From Cladophialophora immunda (Eukaryota > Ascomycota > Eurotiomycetes > Chaetothyriales > Herpotrichiellaceae), in NCBI RefSeq assembly GCF_000835495.1, contig NW_015622544.1, forward strand, positions 3,996,855 to 4,060,854: a stretch of DNA of 64,000 nucleotides, in the 5' to 3' direction. The notes under the pieces were generated by a model, which saw only the letters and a program-made list of their open reading frames with translations, made no database searches and was not told the DNA's origin. Positions 34,959-46,524 of the stretch are shown here, piece by piece. Position numbers and translations under genes: made by a program. How positions within the stretch are numbered: position 1 is the stretch's first letter; each line of letters opens with the position of its first letter.

Positions 34959-36403
34959 ATGGCCTCCAAGACCTTCGCTCGCACCCTGCGTACTGCTTCC
35001 AAGCAGAAAATCAGCTCGCCCGCCGTGCAGAAACGCTCAATTGCTACTGCTCTTGCGACCAGACCTCTCGTCGCTGCCACTCAGCGCCCTTCATTTGCAG
35101 CTCCTACGCAGCAGCAGCAAAAGCGAGGCGTCAAGACAATTGACTTTGCCGGCACAAAAGAAACTGTCTACGGTGCGCTAAACACCCTTTCTTCTCACCA
35201 CCAGGTGACCTTTGCTGATAACTCTGTACAGAACGGGAAGACTGGCCGCGTGAGAAGCTTCTTGTATGCTGACTCCTCCACTCCGAAGAGAGAAGTCTCG
35301 CCTCGGCTGACCACAACCCCAGGACTACTTCAAGAACGACACTCTTGCTTTGATCGGCTATGGGTCGCAGGGTCACGGTCAAGGTCTCAACCTCCGAGAC
35401 AATGGCCTCAACGTCATCATCGGCGTCCGCAAGAACGGCGCGTCGTGGAAAGAGGCGGAACAAGACGGCTGGATCCCAGGCAAGAACCTGTTCGATGTGG
35501 ACGAAGCCATCGATCGGGGCACCATCATCATGAACCTGCTCAGTGATGCTGCGCAGAGTGAGACCTGGCCTGCCATCAAGCCCAAATTGACAAAGGGCAA
35601 GGTAAGATAAGCGCGAATTGTGTTTTAGAGGAGAGCTGACGTTGCGAACCAGACCCTGTATTTCTCCCACGGCTTCTCCCCAGTCTTCAAAGACCTCACG
35701 AAAGTGGATGTCCCCAAGGACATCGACGTCATCCTCGTCGCACCCAAGGGCTCCGGCCGAACCGTGCGAAGCTTGTTCCGAGAGGGACGAGGCATCAACT
35801 CGTCCGTCGCCGTCTACCAAGACGTGACCGGCAAAGCTGAAGAGAAGGCCATTGCCCTTGGTGTCGCGATTGGCAGCGGCTACCTCTACAAGACCACTTT
35901 CGAGAAGGAAGTCTACTCTGACCTGTATGGTGAACGAGGATGCTTGATGGGCGGCATCCACGGCATGTTCCTGGCCCAGTATGAGGTCCTTCGCGAGCGT
36001 GGCCACTCGCCGTCCGAGGCGTTCAACGAGACCGTCGAGGAAGCCACCCAGTCCCTGTATCCCCTCATTGGTGCCAACGGTATGGATTGGATGTACGCCG
36101 CTTGTTCGACTACCGCCCGTCGCGGTGCGATCGACTGGTCGAGCAAATTCAAGGACACTCTCAAGCCACTGTTCAACCAGCTCTACGACAGCGTGAAGGA
36201 CGGTAGCGAGACGAAGCGCAGCTTGGAGTTCAACAGCGCACCTGACTACAGAGAAAAGTACGAGAAGGAGATGCAAGACATCCGGGACTTGGAGATCTGG
36301 CGTGCCGGAAAGGCCGTTCGGTACGTGAACTTGCTCGCTCTTTCACCGGTTTGGAACTACTTGCTAACAGAACGACAGTTCTCTCCGCCCTGAAAACCAG
36401 TAG
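34959..36403 (+). CDS. ILV5: Ketol-acid reductoisomerase, mitochondrial
   Basis: NADPH- and Mg-dependent enzyme converting acetolactate or acetohydroxybutyrate into dihydroxy acids in mitochondrial valine, isoleucine and leucine synthesis; about 405 residues. The first 50 residues are Arg/Ser/Ala-rich without acidic residues, a good mitochondrial presequence. Five exons: 34959-35172, 35232-35263, 35323-35601, 35653-36320 and 36379-36403. The 32-base micro-exon joins VYE to REDWPREKLL and then DYFKNDTLALIGYGSQGHG, the NADPH-binding glycine motif. Catalytic-domain landmarks are YLYKTTFEKEVYSDLYGERG (acidic Mg ligands), GGIHGMF and AQYEVLRERG. The last small exon supplies SLRPENQ, the family C-terminus. 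Long antisense ORFs over this gene are compositional shadows. Confidence 0.97.
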
Positions 36404-36898
36404 TGGGTCTCGGTGCACCTTTGTTACCTTTATGTGGCGTCTTTTTCCAATCAAAAGTTGAGCATATACCAAATGGCGAGGGCTTGGGATGGTGAACGTG
36501 GATCTTCGCAGCAGCAATGCGGCCGCTTTGTGCGCCTGCAAGCATCTCAATGGCCCAGATGCTGGCCGCGCTGAGAAAAGTCCGATCTCGGCAGAGCTTC
36601 GGACATCTGCACGATTACCAAATTTCATGCTTTTTGGATCGTGGAATTTCAATGAACTTTTTGCAACGTCAGTTTCTTTCCGTTGGCTCGGTGCTCTTTC
36701 TGCTCAGTCGGGCTTCTTGACCATCCTGCTTCGATCCTTCATGTCAGTCTCTTCAGATATTCACTTCCCGCGTCCGTGACCTTGATCGAAGTCATTTGAG
36801 AGAGATAACCCCAATATTACACGACATTAGAAGCATCAGCATTGAAGTCCCTAAACGAACACCGAAGATACACAGTAGACAAAGTGATCTTGAAAGGA
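36404..36898. other. Intergenic between ILV5 and the PLP-enzyme gene
   Basis: About 500 bases with a short plus ORF (36489-36779) of no recognisable content. Contains the ILV5 3' region and the promoter of the next gene. Confidence 0.4.
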
Positions 36899-38310
36899 AT
36901 GGCAGATCTGTCCACCTCCCCTCCCCTAGCGCCGTCCTCCATCCGCGATGCCTATGAAAAGATCAAATCCTACATCCACAAAACGCCCTTTATCACGAGT
37001 AGATCCTTGAATGCCATTGCATCGTCCAGCGACCCGTCCATCTTTCTGTCCGACGATCCACCGCCATTCGACTCGGCGGAGTCAACCGTCGATGATGCTC
37101 CGCCCAGGTTCCGGCTGTATTTCAAGTGCGAGAACTTCCAGAAGATCGGGGCGTTCAAAGCCAGAGGTGCTTTTCACGCCGTGACGAGGTTGATTGAGGA
37201 GTTGGGCGTTGAAGAGGTCAGGAGGAGGGGGGTGGTGACACACAGTAGTGGTGAGTCTCTGGCTTCCTGATACTGCCTGAGTGTAACGGACTCCCATTGC
37301 GACCGGTGCTGCTGGAAATCAGTCTCGCAATGCAAAAAGTTCTGTGAGACCGCGCACAACTAGCGGAGATGCACACGTTGTCTAAATCTCTGTACAATGC
37401 CACATTGAGCCACGCTTACCTGGCCAAAGGAAACCACGCTCAAGCTCTCGCCCTGGCGGCCTCGACATTCTCCATCCCCGCTTACATCGTCATGCCCTCG
37501 ATATCCACCACATCCAAAATCGCAGGCACGCGTCTGTACACCTCGAACGTGATCTTCAGTGGATCCACCTCCGAGGAGCGGGAAGCCGTTGTTGCAGACG
37601 TCATCAACGAGAAAGGTGCGATTTTGGTGCCGCCGTATGACCATCCCGACATCATTCTGGGACAGGGAACGGTCGGGTTGGAGATGGAGGAGCAGCTACG
37701 TGAACTCGTCGCTCCGGGCGGTGACAAGGGCAGTCCTAGCTTCGACGCGGTGATCACGCCCATCGGCGGCGGCGGGCTCTTGGGCGGCGTCGCGACTTTC
37801 TTCTCGTCGCAACCCGAGACGTTCGTGTTCGGCGCCGAACCGTCCTTCCAAGGCGCCGACGACGCCCGTCGCGGTCTTCAGCAAAACAAGAGGATCGAAC
37901 ACGTCAAATCGCTGACCATCGCCGACGGTCTCCGCACACCCGTCGGCCTGATCAACTGGACGATCGTCTCGGACAAGACGAAAGTGGAGGGTCTCTATGC
38001 GGTGAGCGAGGAGGAGATCAAGAAGGCCATGAGGCTGGTCTTTGAGCGGCTCAAACTGGTCGTGGAGCCGAGTGGCTGTGTGCCCCTGGCCGTGGTGCTG
38101 TTCAATCGCGAGTTCCGAGACATGGTCGCCGAGCGGCAGAGGAAACAAGGAGGGAAGGGCTCCTGGGATGTCGGTGTGGTTTTCAGCGGTGGGAACACCA
38201 CCATGAAGGCGATCGCGACGCTGTTTGGCGAGGTGGGTGGGGAGGGAGAGAGGGAGGCCGGGAAGATAGGCGTGGATGGGACGAAGAAGGCCGAGGATGT
38301 AGCAGGATGA
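36899..38310 (+). CDS. PLP-dependent serine/threonine dehydratase or serine racemase
   Basis: Fold-type II pyridoxal-phosphate enzyme of about 410 residues, cytosolic by absence of a presequence. [16 protein letters not shown] holds the Schiff-base lysine (KIGAFKARG), [12 protein letters not shown] is the substrate-binding Asn loop, and [10 protein letters not shown] is the glycine loop that grips the phosphate. One intron, 37251-37429, interrupts SSG-NHAQ and is longer than its neighbours (179 bases). No regulatory ACT domain is present, so it is not the biosynthetic threonine deaminase Ilv1; it fits catabolic L-serine/L-threonine ammonia-lyase or serine racemase. An insert of about 25 residues ([20 protein letters not shown]) and a Gly/Glu-rich tail are lineage features. 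The neighbour upstream makes branched-chain amino acids, but a functional link is only suggestive. Confidence 0.88.
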
Positions 38311-39483
38311 GCGACAGGGAGGCCATTCGAACAAAACACAGTCTTCCATGTGGCGTCTTGATTCTTCTCATGTCATTTGGATCGAAATACAGCCACGTTA
38401 CACACAGTAGTTAGTGAAACCTACTCATTGGAGGGGTTTTTCTCAGCTCAGTTACAGATCGCAATCATCCTCTAAAGAGCTCAATTGAGTGTGAAAACAT
38501 GGTATGCCGATGCTCATGTAGGTCAGGGACCGGTTGGCTTCATCCGAATTGCGGACAGGAAATGCCCCAAATAAAGATATAAAGCAAGAATTTAGGGACC
38601 GGTGGACTGTGGTAAGGTAGAAACCTCTGTCACGGGAAGTCTTCTTATAGTGATCGGGGCAGATGAAGCCATCATTTCTAGCATCTCGTTTGTTTAGGTA
38701 CCGAGGGAGTCCTTCGACTCTGCGGCAACACACTCTCTCCAACCTTACTGCGCCTTCAACGACTACAAAGGCAGAGGAGAAACAATCAAGGCAGTGCGAG
38801 CGATGGAGTGATAACTTCGACGGAAAGAAGTGCTTAGATGACGCTTCGGGATCCAAGACTTGATAAAAGCTAGCGATGTTTCTTCCATTTCAAGTCTCAG
38901 CGAAATCATAATCTGCCAAAATTCTCACCGAGCACCATCACGAAAACTATGCGACCTCATCCAGGATGAGGCTGCGCTACCACACCCCCCTGGCAGGTCC
39001 CGACAACGTGGCACTCATAGGGAGACGACTTCGGCGACTCGGCGAACAACGCCTCATCACTTTCATAACCTCCGCGACATACAGCGGGACAAATACTACT
39101 CATAGACAACGGCCAAAAGCGATATGACAAAGGACGACAATAGCCGAGACGAGAGAATCATGACGAGGCGGCATTTGGTCGCTATACTAACCCCTGAGCA
39201 TTAGCCGAGACGCCTCGAGACGAGTCACTCCCTTGTCTAAGAAGCCACTACCGGGGTGGCACGGTATCGAGTTCGGGGTCGAATTTGCGGAGGCCGGGGA
39301 AGGCTTGGAAGTGTTCTCTCGCGGATAGCCATATAGACCAGGTATGCTACCTTCTGACTATAAAGTGAGCAGCAATGCATCACGGTCGATGTGGAGCTCA
39401 TCAACTGCATCAACACCAACCAAATCCTCTGACACTTTCTTTTGGTTCAAGAACTTCGGACGCTTGAAAACATTGAAAACAAC
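38311..39483. other. Intergenic upstream of MFS sugar transporter
   Basis: About 1.2 kb. A direct repeat TAGCCGAGACG occurs at about 39141 and 39202. No supported gene; small ORFs at 38452-38856 (minus) and 38860-39105 (plus) lack features. Confidence 0.35.
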
Positions 39484-41461
39484 ATGCATCAACGCGGAAG
39501 ATGGATGGTGGCCGCTCATCTGCAGAAGCGTGCGCTTCTCATTGCGGTGAACATCCTGGCTGGCATGTCCATCTTCTTCTTCGGTAACGTCTATTGCTCG
39601 TCTTACCGCTACGTCGTCCTAATGCATCTCTAGGATATGACCAGGGAGTCATGGGAGGCGTGAACATCTCCAAGGACTATATCGATGTCATGAAGCTCGG
39701 TTACGTCGACGAAGATGGCTCGGTCATCGTCACCCGCAGCTTTCTCCAGGGCGGTATCGTCTGCGTCTTCTATCTCGGCACTCTTGTGGGATGCCTTACT
39801 GGTGGCGCCGTCGGGGACAAATTCGGAAGAATCAAAACAATCGCCCTGGGGGCGACCGTCGCTATCATCGGCGCTTCTTTCCAGTGCGCGGCACAGAATG
39901 TGGACTGGATGATCGTGTCGCGTGTCGTCACAGGCTTTGGGACCGGAGTGCTGAACGCCATCGTTCCCACATATGCCGGCGAAGTGGCAGACTACACATC
40001 CAGAGGACAGTTCATCGCCATGGAGTTCACTCTCAACATCTTCGGTGTCGTGGTGGCCTATTGGGTGAGCGCTCCGACCGACCCTTGACTGACCTCCTGC
40101 TGATTTGATGCGAACAGCTGGGCTACGGAGTAAGTTTCGTACACAACGGAGAATCCCCCTTGCGCTGGCGTTTCCCGATCGCCTTCCAGATCATTCCCCT
40201 CATTGGGCTCCTTGCGGTCTGCTGGTTCTTCCCAGAGTCTCCGCGATGGCTCTGCAAGGTCGGCAGGGATGACGAAGCCCTCTTCGTCCTTGAGAGGCTC
40301 CGGGGCATCTCGGGCGAGGACACCGGCATAGCTGCGACGGAGCTGAGAGACATCCAGAATGTGGTGGGCATGGAGAAGAGCAAAGGGCACGATATCACTT
40401 ACTTCAGCATGTTCTTTGGCACCGGCAAGGGCAATTTGCACATTACTCGTCGTACCCATCTGTGCATATGGCTCCAGATCATGCAGAGCTGGACAGGCAT
40501 CTCGGGAGTGACCATGTACGGGCCCAGTAAGTCCTCGTTCTAACCCTTGCTTGTACTTCAGCGCTGACCCTACGCTCCAGCTATCTTCACGATCGCCGGT
40601 TTCACGGAGCACAAGGCACAATGGCTCTCTGGACTCAACAACGTTCTCTACATGTTCTCCACCTTCATCTGTGTCTTCACCCTGGACCGCATCGGTCGTC
40701 GTAAGACGCTCTATTGGGGCAGTGTGGCCCAGGGGATCGCAATGTTCCTCGTGGGAGGCTTGTCCGCCGGCGGTCTCTCTGCAACCGCCGATGGCCGTAC
40801 TACTGCTGCCAAAACCTATGGAGCGGCAGCGGCGGCCATGGTCATCCTGTACACCTTTGTTTTCGGTGCCACTTGGTTGACGGTAAGCATTGGAACGAGG
40901 AGATTCTATATTGCCCAAATCTGACACACAATCCTTCTTGTCAGGTCCCGTGGCTCTATCCAGCCGAGATTTTCCCCGTCAGATGCCGCGCAATGGGCAA
41001 TAGTTGGGGCGTGGTCGGCTGGAGCATCGGTTGCGCGTAAGTCTTCAGGGTCTGATATCCTAGGCCAAAACTAACCACTGCTTCAGAACTTTGACCCTCC
41101 TCCTCCCAGAGATGGTGAAAGGGATCAACAACAACATGATGTACGTGTTTGGCGCCGTCAATGTGGTATCCATTCCGATCGGTGAGTTAACTCCTTTCCT
41201 TCCCTGCCCCCCATGCTATCGAACAGCACCGACTGACCCCACGCTCCAGTTTGGGCTCTGTATCCCGAGTCCAACCAGCGCTCTCTGGAGGAGATGGACT
41301 TCCTGTTCTCGTCCCCCAAGCCCTGGGCTTGGGAGGCCGAAAAAGCCTTCCGCTTGCGCCGAGAGGAGAACCCCGAAGTCGTCCGCAGATCCAGCGTCAG
41401 TGAGAGTCTTGCCGAGAAGGGAGGCGTCCATGTGGACGACGTTGAAGCCCCCAAGGAGTGA
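39484..41461 (+). CDS. MFS sugar porter (sugar:H+ symporter family)
   Basis: Twelve-helix plasma-membrane sugar transporter of about 546 residues. Seven exons: 39484-39583, 39634-40064, 40118-40526, 40581-40882, 40945-41036, 41087-41181 and 41250-41461; total length is a multiple of three. Sugar-porter signatures in order are FFFGYDQGVMGGV (helix 1), GGAVGDKFGRIKT, VPTYAGEVA, WFFPESPRWL, LDRIGRRKTLYW, WLYPAEIFPVRCRAMGNSWG and ALYPESNQRSLEEMD (the PETKGRTLEEID equivalent). The substrate cannot be read; hexose, pentose, rhamnose or polyol are all possible. It opens the 15-kb run of sugar-metabolism genes and is a natural uptake component for it. Confidence 0.92.
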
Positions 41462-42422
41462 GTTGGATCTGAAAATCTACGATTTTGGTGACATGGGTGT
41501 GGTGGAAAGTAAGATATGCATAAGTTCGAAGTCGTGTTGGGATCAAGGTTGTCTATTTACTGCGAGAAAAAGTAAAACCTGACAGACAAAATGCCCAGGA
41601 AAAGCTCTTGTGGGTTCGGTGTATGTAAAGGAGAAGCAATGGATCAGCTGAAGACCCGCACGAAACGATTTCATACATGTTTGAAGACTCATACTAAGCG
41701 TCGAAAGAGCGCTTTGCAAGCTTTGCCATCTGTGTAGGTAGCTAAGGTCAACGGCCTGCTGTTCTGTCTGATAAATAGTGCCGAGCATGAGGATTCGAAG
41801 TATCAATCTTGAGCCTATGATTCACAAAAGCCATCATATCCCTTGTTCTCCATTCTCACGCCAGTGTTTCTAAACCACAGGTCTTCTAGATAAGGCGTCA
41901 ATATATTCTCCACCCAGAATTCTCAGCCCTGTTCCATCCTCGTGTATAACTTGTCCTTGTATCGGGAATGCGAAGACAAGAGTATGAATGTATATCTCAA
42001 AATAAGTGGAACTGATATGTGAGTAATCTCGCAGCTGGGATAGAGAGTAATGAGAATACTAGCTCTCCCTGCACCAGAAATTTTTCGGGGGATCCTGTTT
42101 CCCCAATCGATACCTGAGACTATTATTCCTCAGACCGGATCCTCTCCTTGGCTAATAGTGCTATAAACTAGGTCTCATTGCTCCGGCGTTGCCACAGCCT
42201 CAAGCTGGATTGACTTAAAGTTGTTCCTATCATTACAGGTCCAGAGCATATCGAACCCATGTGATCTACTGTGTGAAAGGAGTTATTGTATGGATCACGC
42301 CCGCCGCCTTTTCAAGGAGCTGCCGGGTGCCACTTTATACTCTGTACTCATAAGGTATACTCTCAATACTACCAACACTTTTATTTGCTCCGCATCGTGC
42401 GTGCGGCATGCCGCCCAAGAGT
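41462..42422. other. Intergenic, AT-richer, between MFS and aldo-keto reductase 3' ends
   Basis: Convergent genes flank about 960 bases. No coding signal is convincing. Both polyadenylation regions must lie here. Confidence 0.4.
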
Positions 42423-43545
42423 TCAATGTGTTCTGCCATCCTTGGTCCCCTCGATCCCCTCCAGGTCGCTATACAGCCGGTACTGATAGTCGAGACTGGG
42501 ATCGTTGAATCTCGCCTTCAGATCCACCTCGCCTATCTTTTCCATATCGTCGGCATCCAGCTCGAAATCAGCCTCGATATTCTGTTGAATCTGCCAGGCA
42601 ATCGTGCTCTTCGGAATGACCGAGCGGCCCGAGTTGATGCCCCAGGCCAGGGCGATCTGGACCGGCGTCTTGCCGTACTTTTGCCCGATCTCAAGCAGCA
42701 CGGGGCTCTCCGTGATGGGCCTCGTCGCGTGCGCAATGTCCTTGCTCCATCCCGTGTGCCGGTAGAACGGGTTCATGTTGCCCAGCGGACTGAATTGGAT
42801 GACGTGGATTCCTTGGGACTGAAGCCACTTGTTGAAGGCCTTTTGCTGGAGATAAGGATGAACCTCCATCTGGTGGACCGCGGGGACCTGGTGTGAGAAC
42901 CTGTTAGCCAGGGGATTCGGAGCGCCGGCCTAGGCACGGGCGGGGAATGTCCTGGGAACTTACAACGTCGCATTCATGGATCAGTCTCTCGACTTCGCCC
43001 TTGCTAAAGTTCGAGACGCCGATGGCCCGCGTCTTGCCGGTCGCCAGGACCTTCTCCATCGCCCTCCACGTGTCCAGAAAAGTCGTCTCGCCCAAGATCA
43101 TCTTGCCGTTGGCGTCCCGCGGGAACCGCTCGGGGCCTCGCTTGAACGTGACGGGGTAGTGCATCATGAAGAGGTCGACGTAGTCCATCCCTAGGTCGCG
43201 CAGAGAGTCGTCCAGAGCGCGCTCGACGTCGTCCGGGTGGAAGTAGTTGCACCACAGCTTTGTGCCGATGAAGACGTCGCCCCGCGGGACACCGGATCTC
43301 CTGACTCCCTCACCCACCTGCTTCTCGACGTCGTACACCCGCGCCGTGTCGATCAATCGATACCCTGCTCTGAGAGATCTGGATACTGCCTCGACCTGGG
43401 CATCTGGGTCCTGGAAAGTGCCAAACCCGACGGCAGGAATTTTGGCGCCGGTGTTGAGCCGAAAGCTGGTCGCGCGGGTGGTCATAGTCCGCCGCGACCG
43501 GCGTGTCGTCTGCAGGATTGGACTGGAACGTCGCAGCAGAGCCAT
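42423..43545 (-). CDS. Aldo-keto reductase
   Basis: NADPH-dependent carbonyl reductase of about 348 residues, (beta/alpha)8 barrel. Two exons (43545-42964, 42887-42423) joined at CDV-VPAVHQMEVHPYLQQ. Catalytic tetrad seen: Asp and Tyr in LIDTARVYDVEKQVGEG, Lys in VFIGTKLW, His in LFMMHYPVTF. Cofactor segments are IGVSNFSKGEVERL, FSPLGNMNPF and the phosphate-clamp SVIPKSTIAWQIQQN. The N-terminus before TSFRLNTGAKIPAVGFGTF is Arg/Ser-rich (MALLRRSSPILQTTRRSRR), so either an organellar presequence or a later start (MTTRATSF) is possible. Fungal relatives reduce aldoses, glyceraldehyde or L-lactaldehyde; in this context it could handle the aldehyde released by the cluster aldolase, which is inference. 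Confidence 0.9.
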
Positions 43546-44133
43546 GGAGAGTTGAAAAGCAGACGTGATTTTGATTTCAAATCGCAGGAAGGCGTCAGAG
43601 CATATTTACCATCAACACTCCAAGTGTCGACTCTCGAACTCGGCGGCTCGCATGCCATAGTTCAGCCTTCGTGACGACAGGGTACGGGCATAGTCCCGAG
43701 GTCGGTTGATGGTCGATTCTGGCCGTAAGCTATTGTTCTTGGCACAGGCCCTCGTGTCGAGCCAGTCCATGTCTCGTCTATTGGCGGATGTAACGAGGCC
43801 TCGGTTCTCCCTTCCCTGAAAGTGGGAATATAGCAATCACCGCTGTGTTGGCCTTGTGGTGGTTGCCACAATGGCCTCTAGCGACGATGAAGCCAGTTAG
43901 GGCTCCTTTTCTGTTCATTCTCCTGTCGACTTGTGCGTGCATTTATGCATATGTCCGTACAATATATTTTAGTCTTATGTCCGCCAGGAGAATACAAATG
44001 CATCAACTCTGCTTGTCATTCACAGATCCGAACTATTACATGTTTTGGAGATGCCTCTTGCTAGATAACAGTCAGAGCTCGCGTGGTCGTTTGGCCGTTT
44101 TCCGTTCTAAGACCTAGCTTCTCAGCCTTGTGC
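43546..44133. other. Intergenic, upstream of aldo-keto reductase
   Basis: About 590 bases holding the reductase promoter and the 3' end of the next minus-strand SDR. Nothing else recognised. Confidence 0.4.
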
Positions 44134-45037
44134 TCAAATCAGCGAGTAGCCCCCATCACAGATAATATTGGCACCGGTGAGGAAACTGCTCGCCTCACTT
44201 GCAAGAAACACATATAACTAGAAAGGCCAGTTAGCATTGCCATGTGGACTCAAAGACATGCGACAACTTGCCCCTTTCAGCTCCGCAGGCTCGGCCATCC
44301 GGCGCCCGGGGACTTGAGACGTCCATTGACTGCGGATCGACTCTGGTTGGCTCAAAGTCACTAGAGGTATACTTAGTGCCGCCGGCAATGACAAGGGTTA
44401 TCATTTTTGACTCACTGTTTGTTGCGACGTAGCCAGGGCTGACACAGTTTACGCGGGCAAAATCGACCCATTCCACCGCGAGGTTCTTGCCCAGATGTGC
44501 GGCGGCGGCCTTGCTCGAGTTGTACGATGCCTGTGGTTGGGGGAAATTGACCAAGACCGAGCTCACGCTGGCGGTGATGATGAGATTTCCGTGGCCCTGC
44601 GCTTGAAAGATCTTTCCCGCAGCCTGCGCCGTCCACATGACTCCCTCAACGTTGACAGCATAATCCCGGCCCCACGTCTCCTGCGTGTAGTCGAGGCTGG
44701 AGATCTGAGCGCAGACACCAGCGTTGGCCACAACCACCTCCAGATGACCGAAGTCGTTGAAAATCGCGGCCATGGTGTCAGAGATCTCGGTGCGGTTGCA
44801 GACATTCGCTTTGTAGGCTCTCACAGTCCGCCCTGTCTCGCGAGAAATTTGCCCTGCTGTTTCTGATGCGCCGGAGCTGGTCAAGTACGTGAACGCGACG
44901 TCTGCGCCGGCTTCGGCAAATCCCCGTACGACTTCAAGTCCGATCCCGCGTGCTCCCCCAGTAACAACGCAGACTTTGCCTTCCAGTGAAAATTGCTTGG
45001 AAACGGGCATCGAAGTGTCCGGTGTGCGAAGAGGCAT
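44134..45037 (-). CDS. SDR, mannitol-dehydrogenase/sorbose-reductase type
   Basis: Classical NAD(P)-dependent SDR of roughly 265 residues, likely acting on a polyol or ketose. Motifs: VVTGGARGIGLEV (TGxxxGIG), VVANAGVC (NAG), IITASVSS with the catalytic serine, SYNSSKAAAAHLGK (YxxxK), NCVSPGYVATN. The 3' part needs two introns. Exon 1 is 45037-44416. A GTGAGT intron of 55 bases leads to exon 2, 44360-44272 (MTLSQPESIRSQW to RRMAEPAELKG). The second intron, 44271-44218, has the donor GCAAGT and a GCTAAC branch, then exon 3, 44217-44134, gives LYVFLASEASSFLTG and ends GGYSLI. Only the GC donor keeps the family frame. The start may instead be the second Met (45010). Divergent from the SDR at 45649. 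Confidence 0.82.
44218..44271 (-). other. GC-AG intron in SDR gene
   Basis: Minus-strand 54-base intron with donor GCAAGT, branch GCTAAC and acceptor CTAG. All nearby GT donors were tested and put the conserved LASEASSFLTG exon out of frame. Splicing at GC joins AELKG to LYVFLASEA, the expected SDR sequence. Confidence 0.65.
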
Positions 45038-45648
45038 GGTGGTGGTCAGGATTCAGTCGCCACTCGGTGCGAATAACTGCCCGTGTCTAGCTGCAGAGAT
45101 GCTCTCTATTGAAGCCGACATCTTATATCTGAGTTTTCAAGTTGTCTTCGTTAACTCGGATGAGATTGACTGTGCATACCTTGCGAGGTTCTGTGTTGGC
45201 TCAGGAAGGACAAGGCTGTGTGGAGTTGCAGCCACTATTCGACCCGTCTCGAGGCACCCCATCCAGAAGCCGATTCGAGGCGGGGTCCCGAGCGCTTGAG
45301 AGTCTCAGGAAAATTGCTTTACTGGTGATTGGTCTAGCTGGATCGGCCATCACCGCACTTTCAATGACTTTACCGAACACTAGTATCATCCTTTCATTCC
45401 TGCGGGGAGAGTCTGGCATTTGGCTATTGAACTTGCATTCCACTTTGAAGCACTACATCGTGCTGCCTGCGGCGGAGCTTGGCATCCGACTTTTGAGGGT
45501 TGAAATTTCAAAACTTACCAAATGCCGACAGTGCGCTTGACCTGATATAGTTTTCCTGTTCAGAACTCCAGGGGTTGGGAACCACCCCAGACTTGCTGGC
45601 AATATATCTTTTGTGTCTGGCGTCAAATTACTAGATATCGACCTAACC
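45038..45648. promoter_or_regulatory. Divergent promoter of two SDR genes
   Basis: A 611-base region between start codons at 45037 (minus) and 45649 (plus). It contains a CGG-N4-CCG palindrome-like element at 45281-45290, compatible with a Zn2Cys6 binding site. A coding role for the ORF at 45142-45540 is not supported. Confidence 0.4.
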
Positions 45649-46524
45649 ATGAGTGCAATACCATGGCCATTGCTCCGGGGCAAGACAGCAGCAATCACTG
45701 GCGGTACCACAGGAATCGGGCGCGCCATATCTCTTGAGTTCATCCGTCAGGGTTGCAACGTCGCTGTCAACCATCTTGGGCTTCCTCGCGATGAGCTGGG
45801 CAGAAAGAATATACTGGAAGAGGCGGCGAAGATCAGACAGGAAAGCATAGCAAGGAAGGATCAGTATCCCGCCGGCGAAATGATCGACCTTGCTGGCGAT
45901 GTTTCAAACCCGGAAACAGGCGGGCAACTCGTCCAAGCAGCAGTGGACCGATTCGGGAAGCTGGATGTCTTTGTCGCCAACGCTGGAATTTTCCAGCCAG
46001 CCGATTTTCTCGAGTGAGTGTTACGTCTCTGGTGCAAGCACCCCGCTGACATAGATAATAGGCTTGACCACCAGCTCTTCGACAAGACGGTCCGCGTGAA
46101 CCTGAACGGCGCGTTCTATTCCTGTCAAGCAGCCGCCCGACAGATGGTACGACAGGGCCACGGTGGCTCTATCATCGCCGTTTCTTCAATTAGTGCCTTG
46201 CAAGGAGGCCGAATGCAGACCCATTACACGCCGACAAAATCAGGGCTTCTCTCGATGATTCAGAGTATGGCAATTTCCATGGGCGAGCACAAGATCAGGT
46301 GCAATGCGCTGATGCCGGGCACCATCAAGACGCAGTTGAGCGAGGAAGAGATCAACGATGAGGGGAGGAGGAAGGCTCTCGAGGCCAAGATACCGCTAGG
46401 TAGGGCAGGAGATACGCAGGACATGGCCGGTCCAGCGGTCTTTCTGGCTTGTGAACAGATGAGCGGGTTCGTGACGGGCGCCGGACTTTTGGCCGATGGA
46501 GGAATGTTCGCATATCTCCAATAG
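45649..46524 (+). CDS. SDR, L-rhamnose 1-dehydrogenase (LRA1)-like
   Basis: NAD(P)-dependent sugar dehydrogenase of about 275 residues. It resembles fungal LRA1, which oxidises L-rhamnose to the rhamnono-lactone, over its whole length as I remember that family: ITGGTTGIGRAI, NVAVNHLGLPRDE, GDVSNPETG, VFVANAGI, VNLNGAFYSCQAAARQMV, GGSIIAVSSISAL, THYTPTKSGLLS, CNALMPGTI and the C-terminus LLADGGMFAYLQ. One intron (46014-46061, CTGAC branch) splits FLE-LDHQLFD. I start at the ATG before SAIPWPLLRGK, since upstream codons have no ATG. The usual LRA partners (rhamnonate dehydratase, KDR aldolase) are not in the window, but a lactonase and a different aldolase are. The true substrate may be another aldose. 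Confidence 0.85.

Noticed and set aside
35131..36276. 381-codon ORF on the minus strand
   Set aside because: Antisense to ketol-acid reductoisomerase exons and introns; compositional shadow.
37696..38349. 217-codon ORF on the minus strand
   Set aside because: Antisense to the PLP-dependent dehydratase.
40058..40927. 289-codon ORF on the minus strand
   Set aside because: Antisense to the MFS sugar transporter and crosses its introns; no motif.
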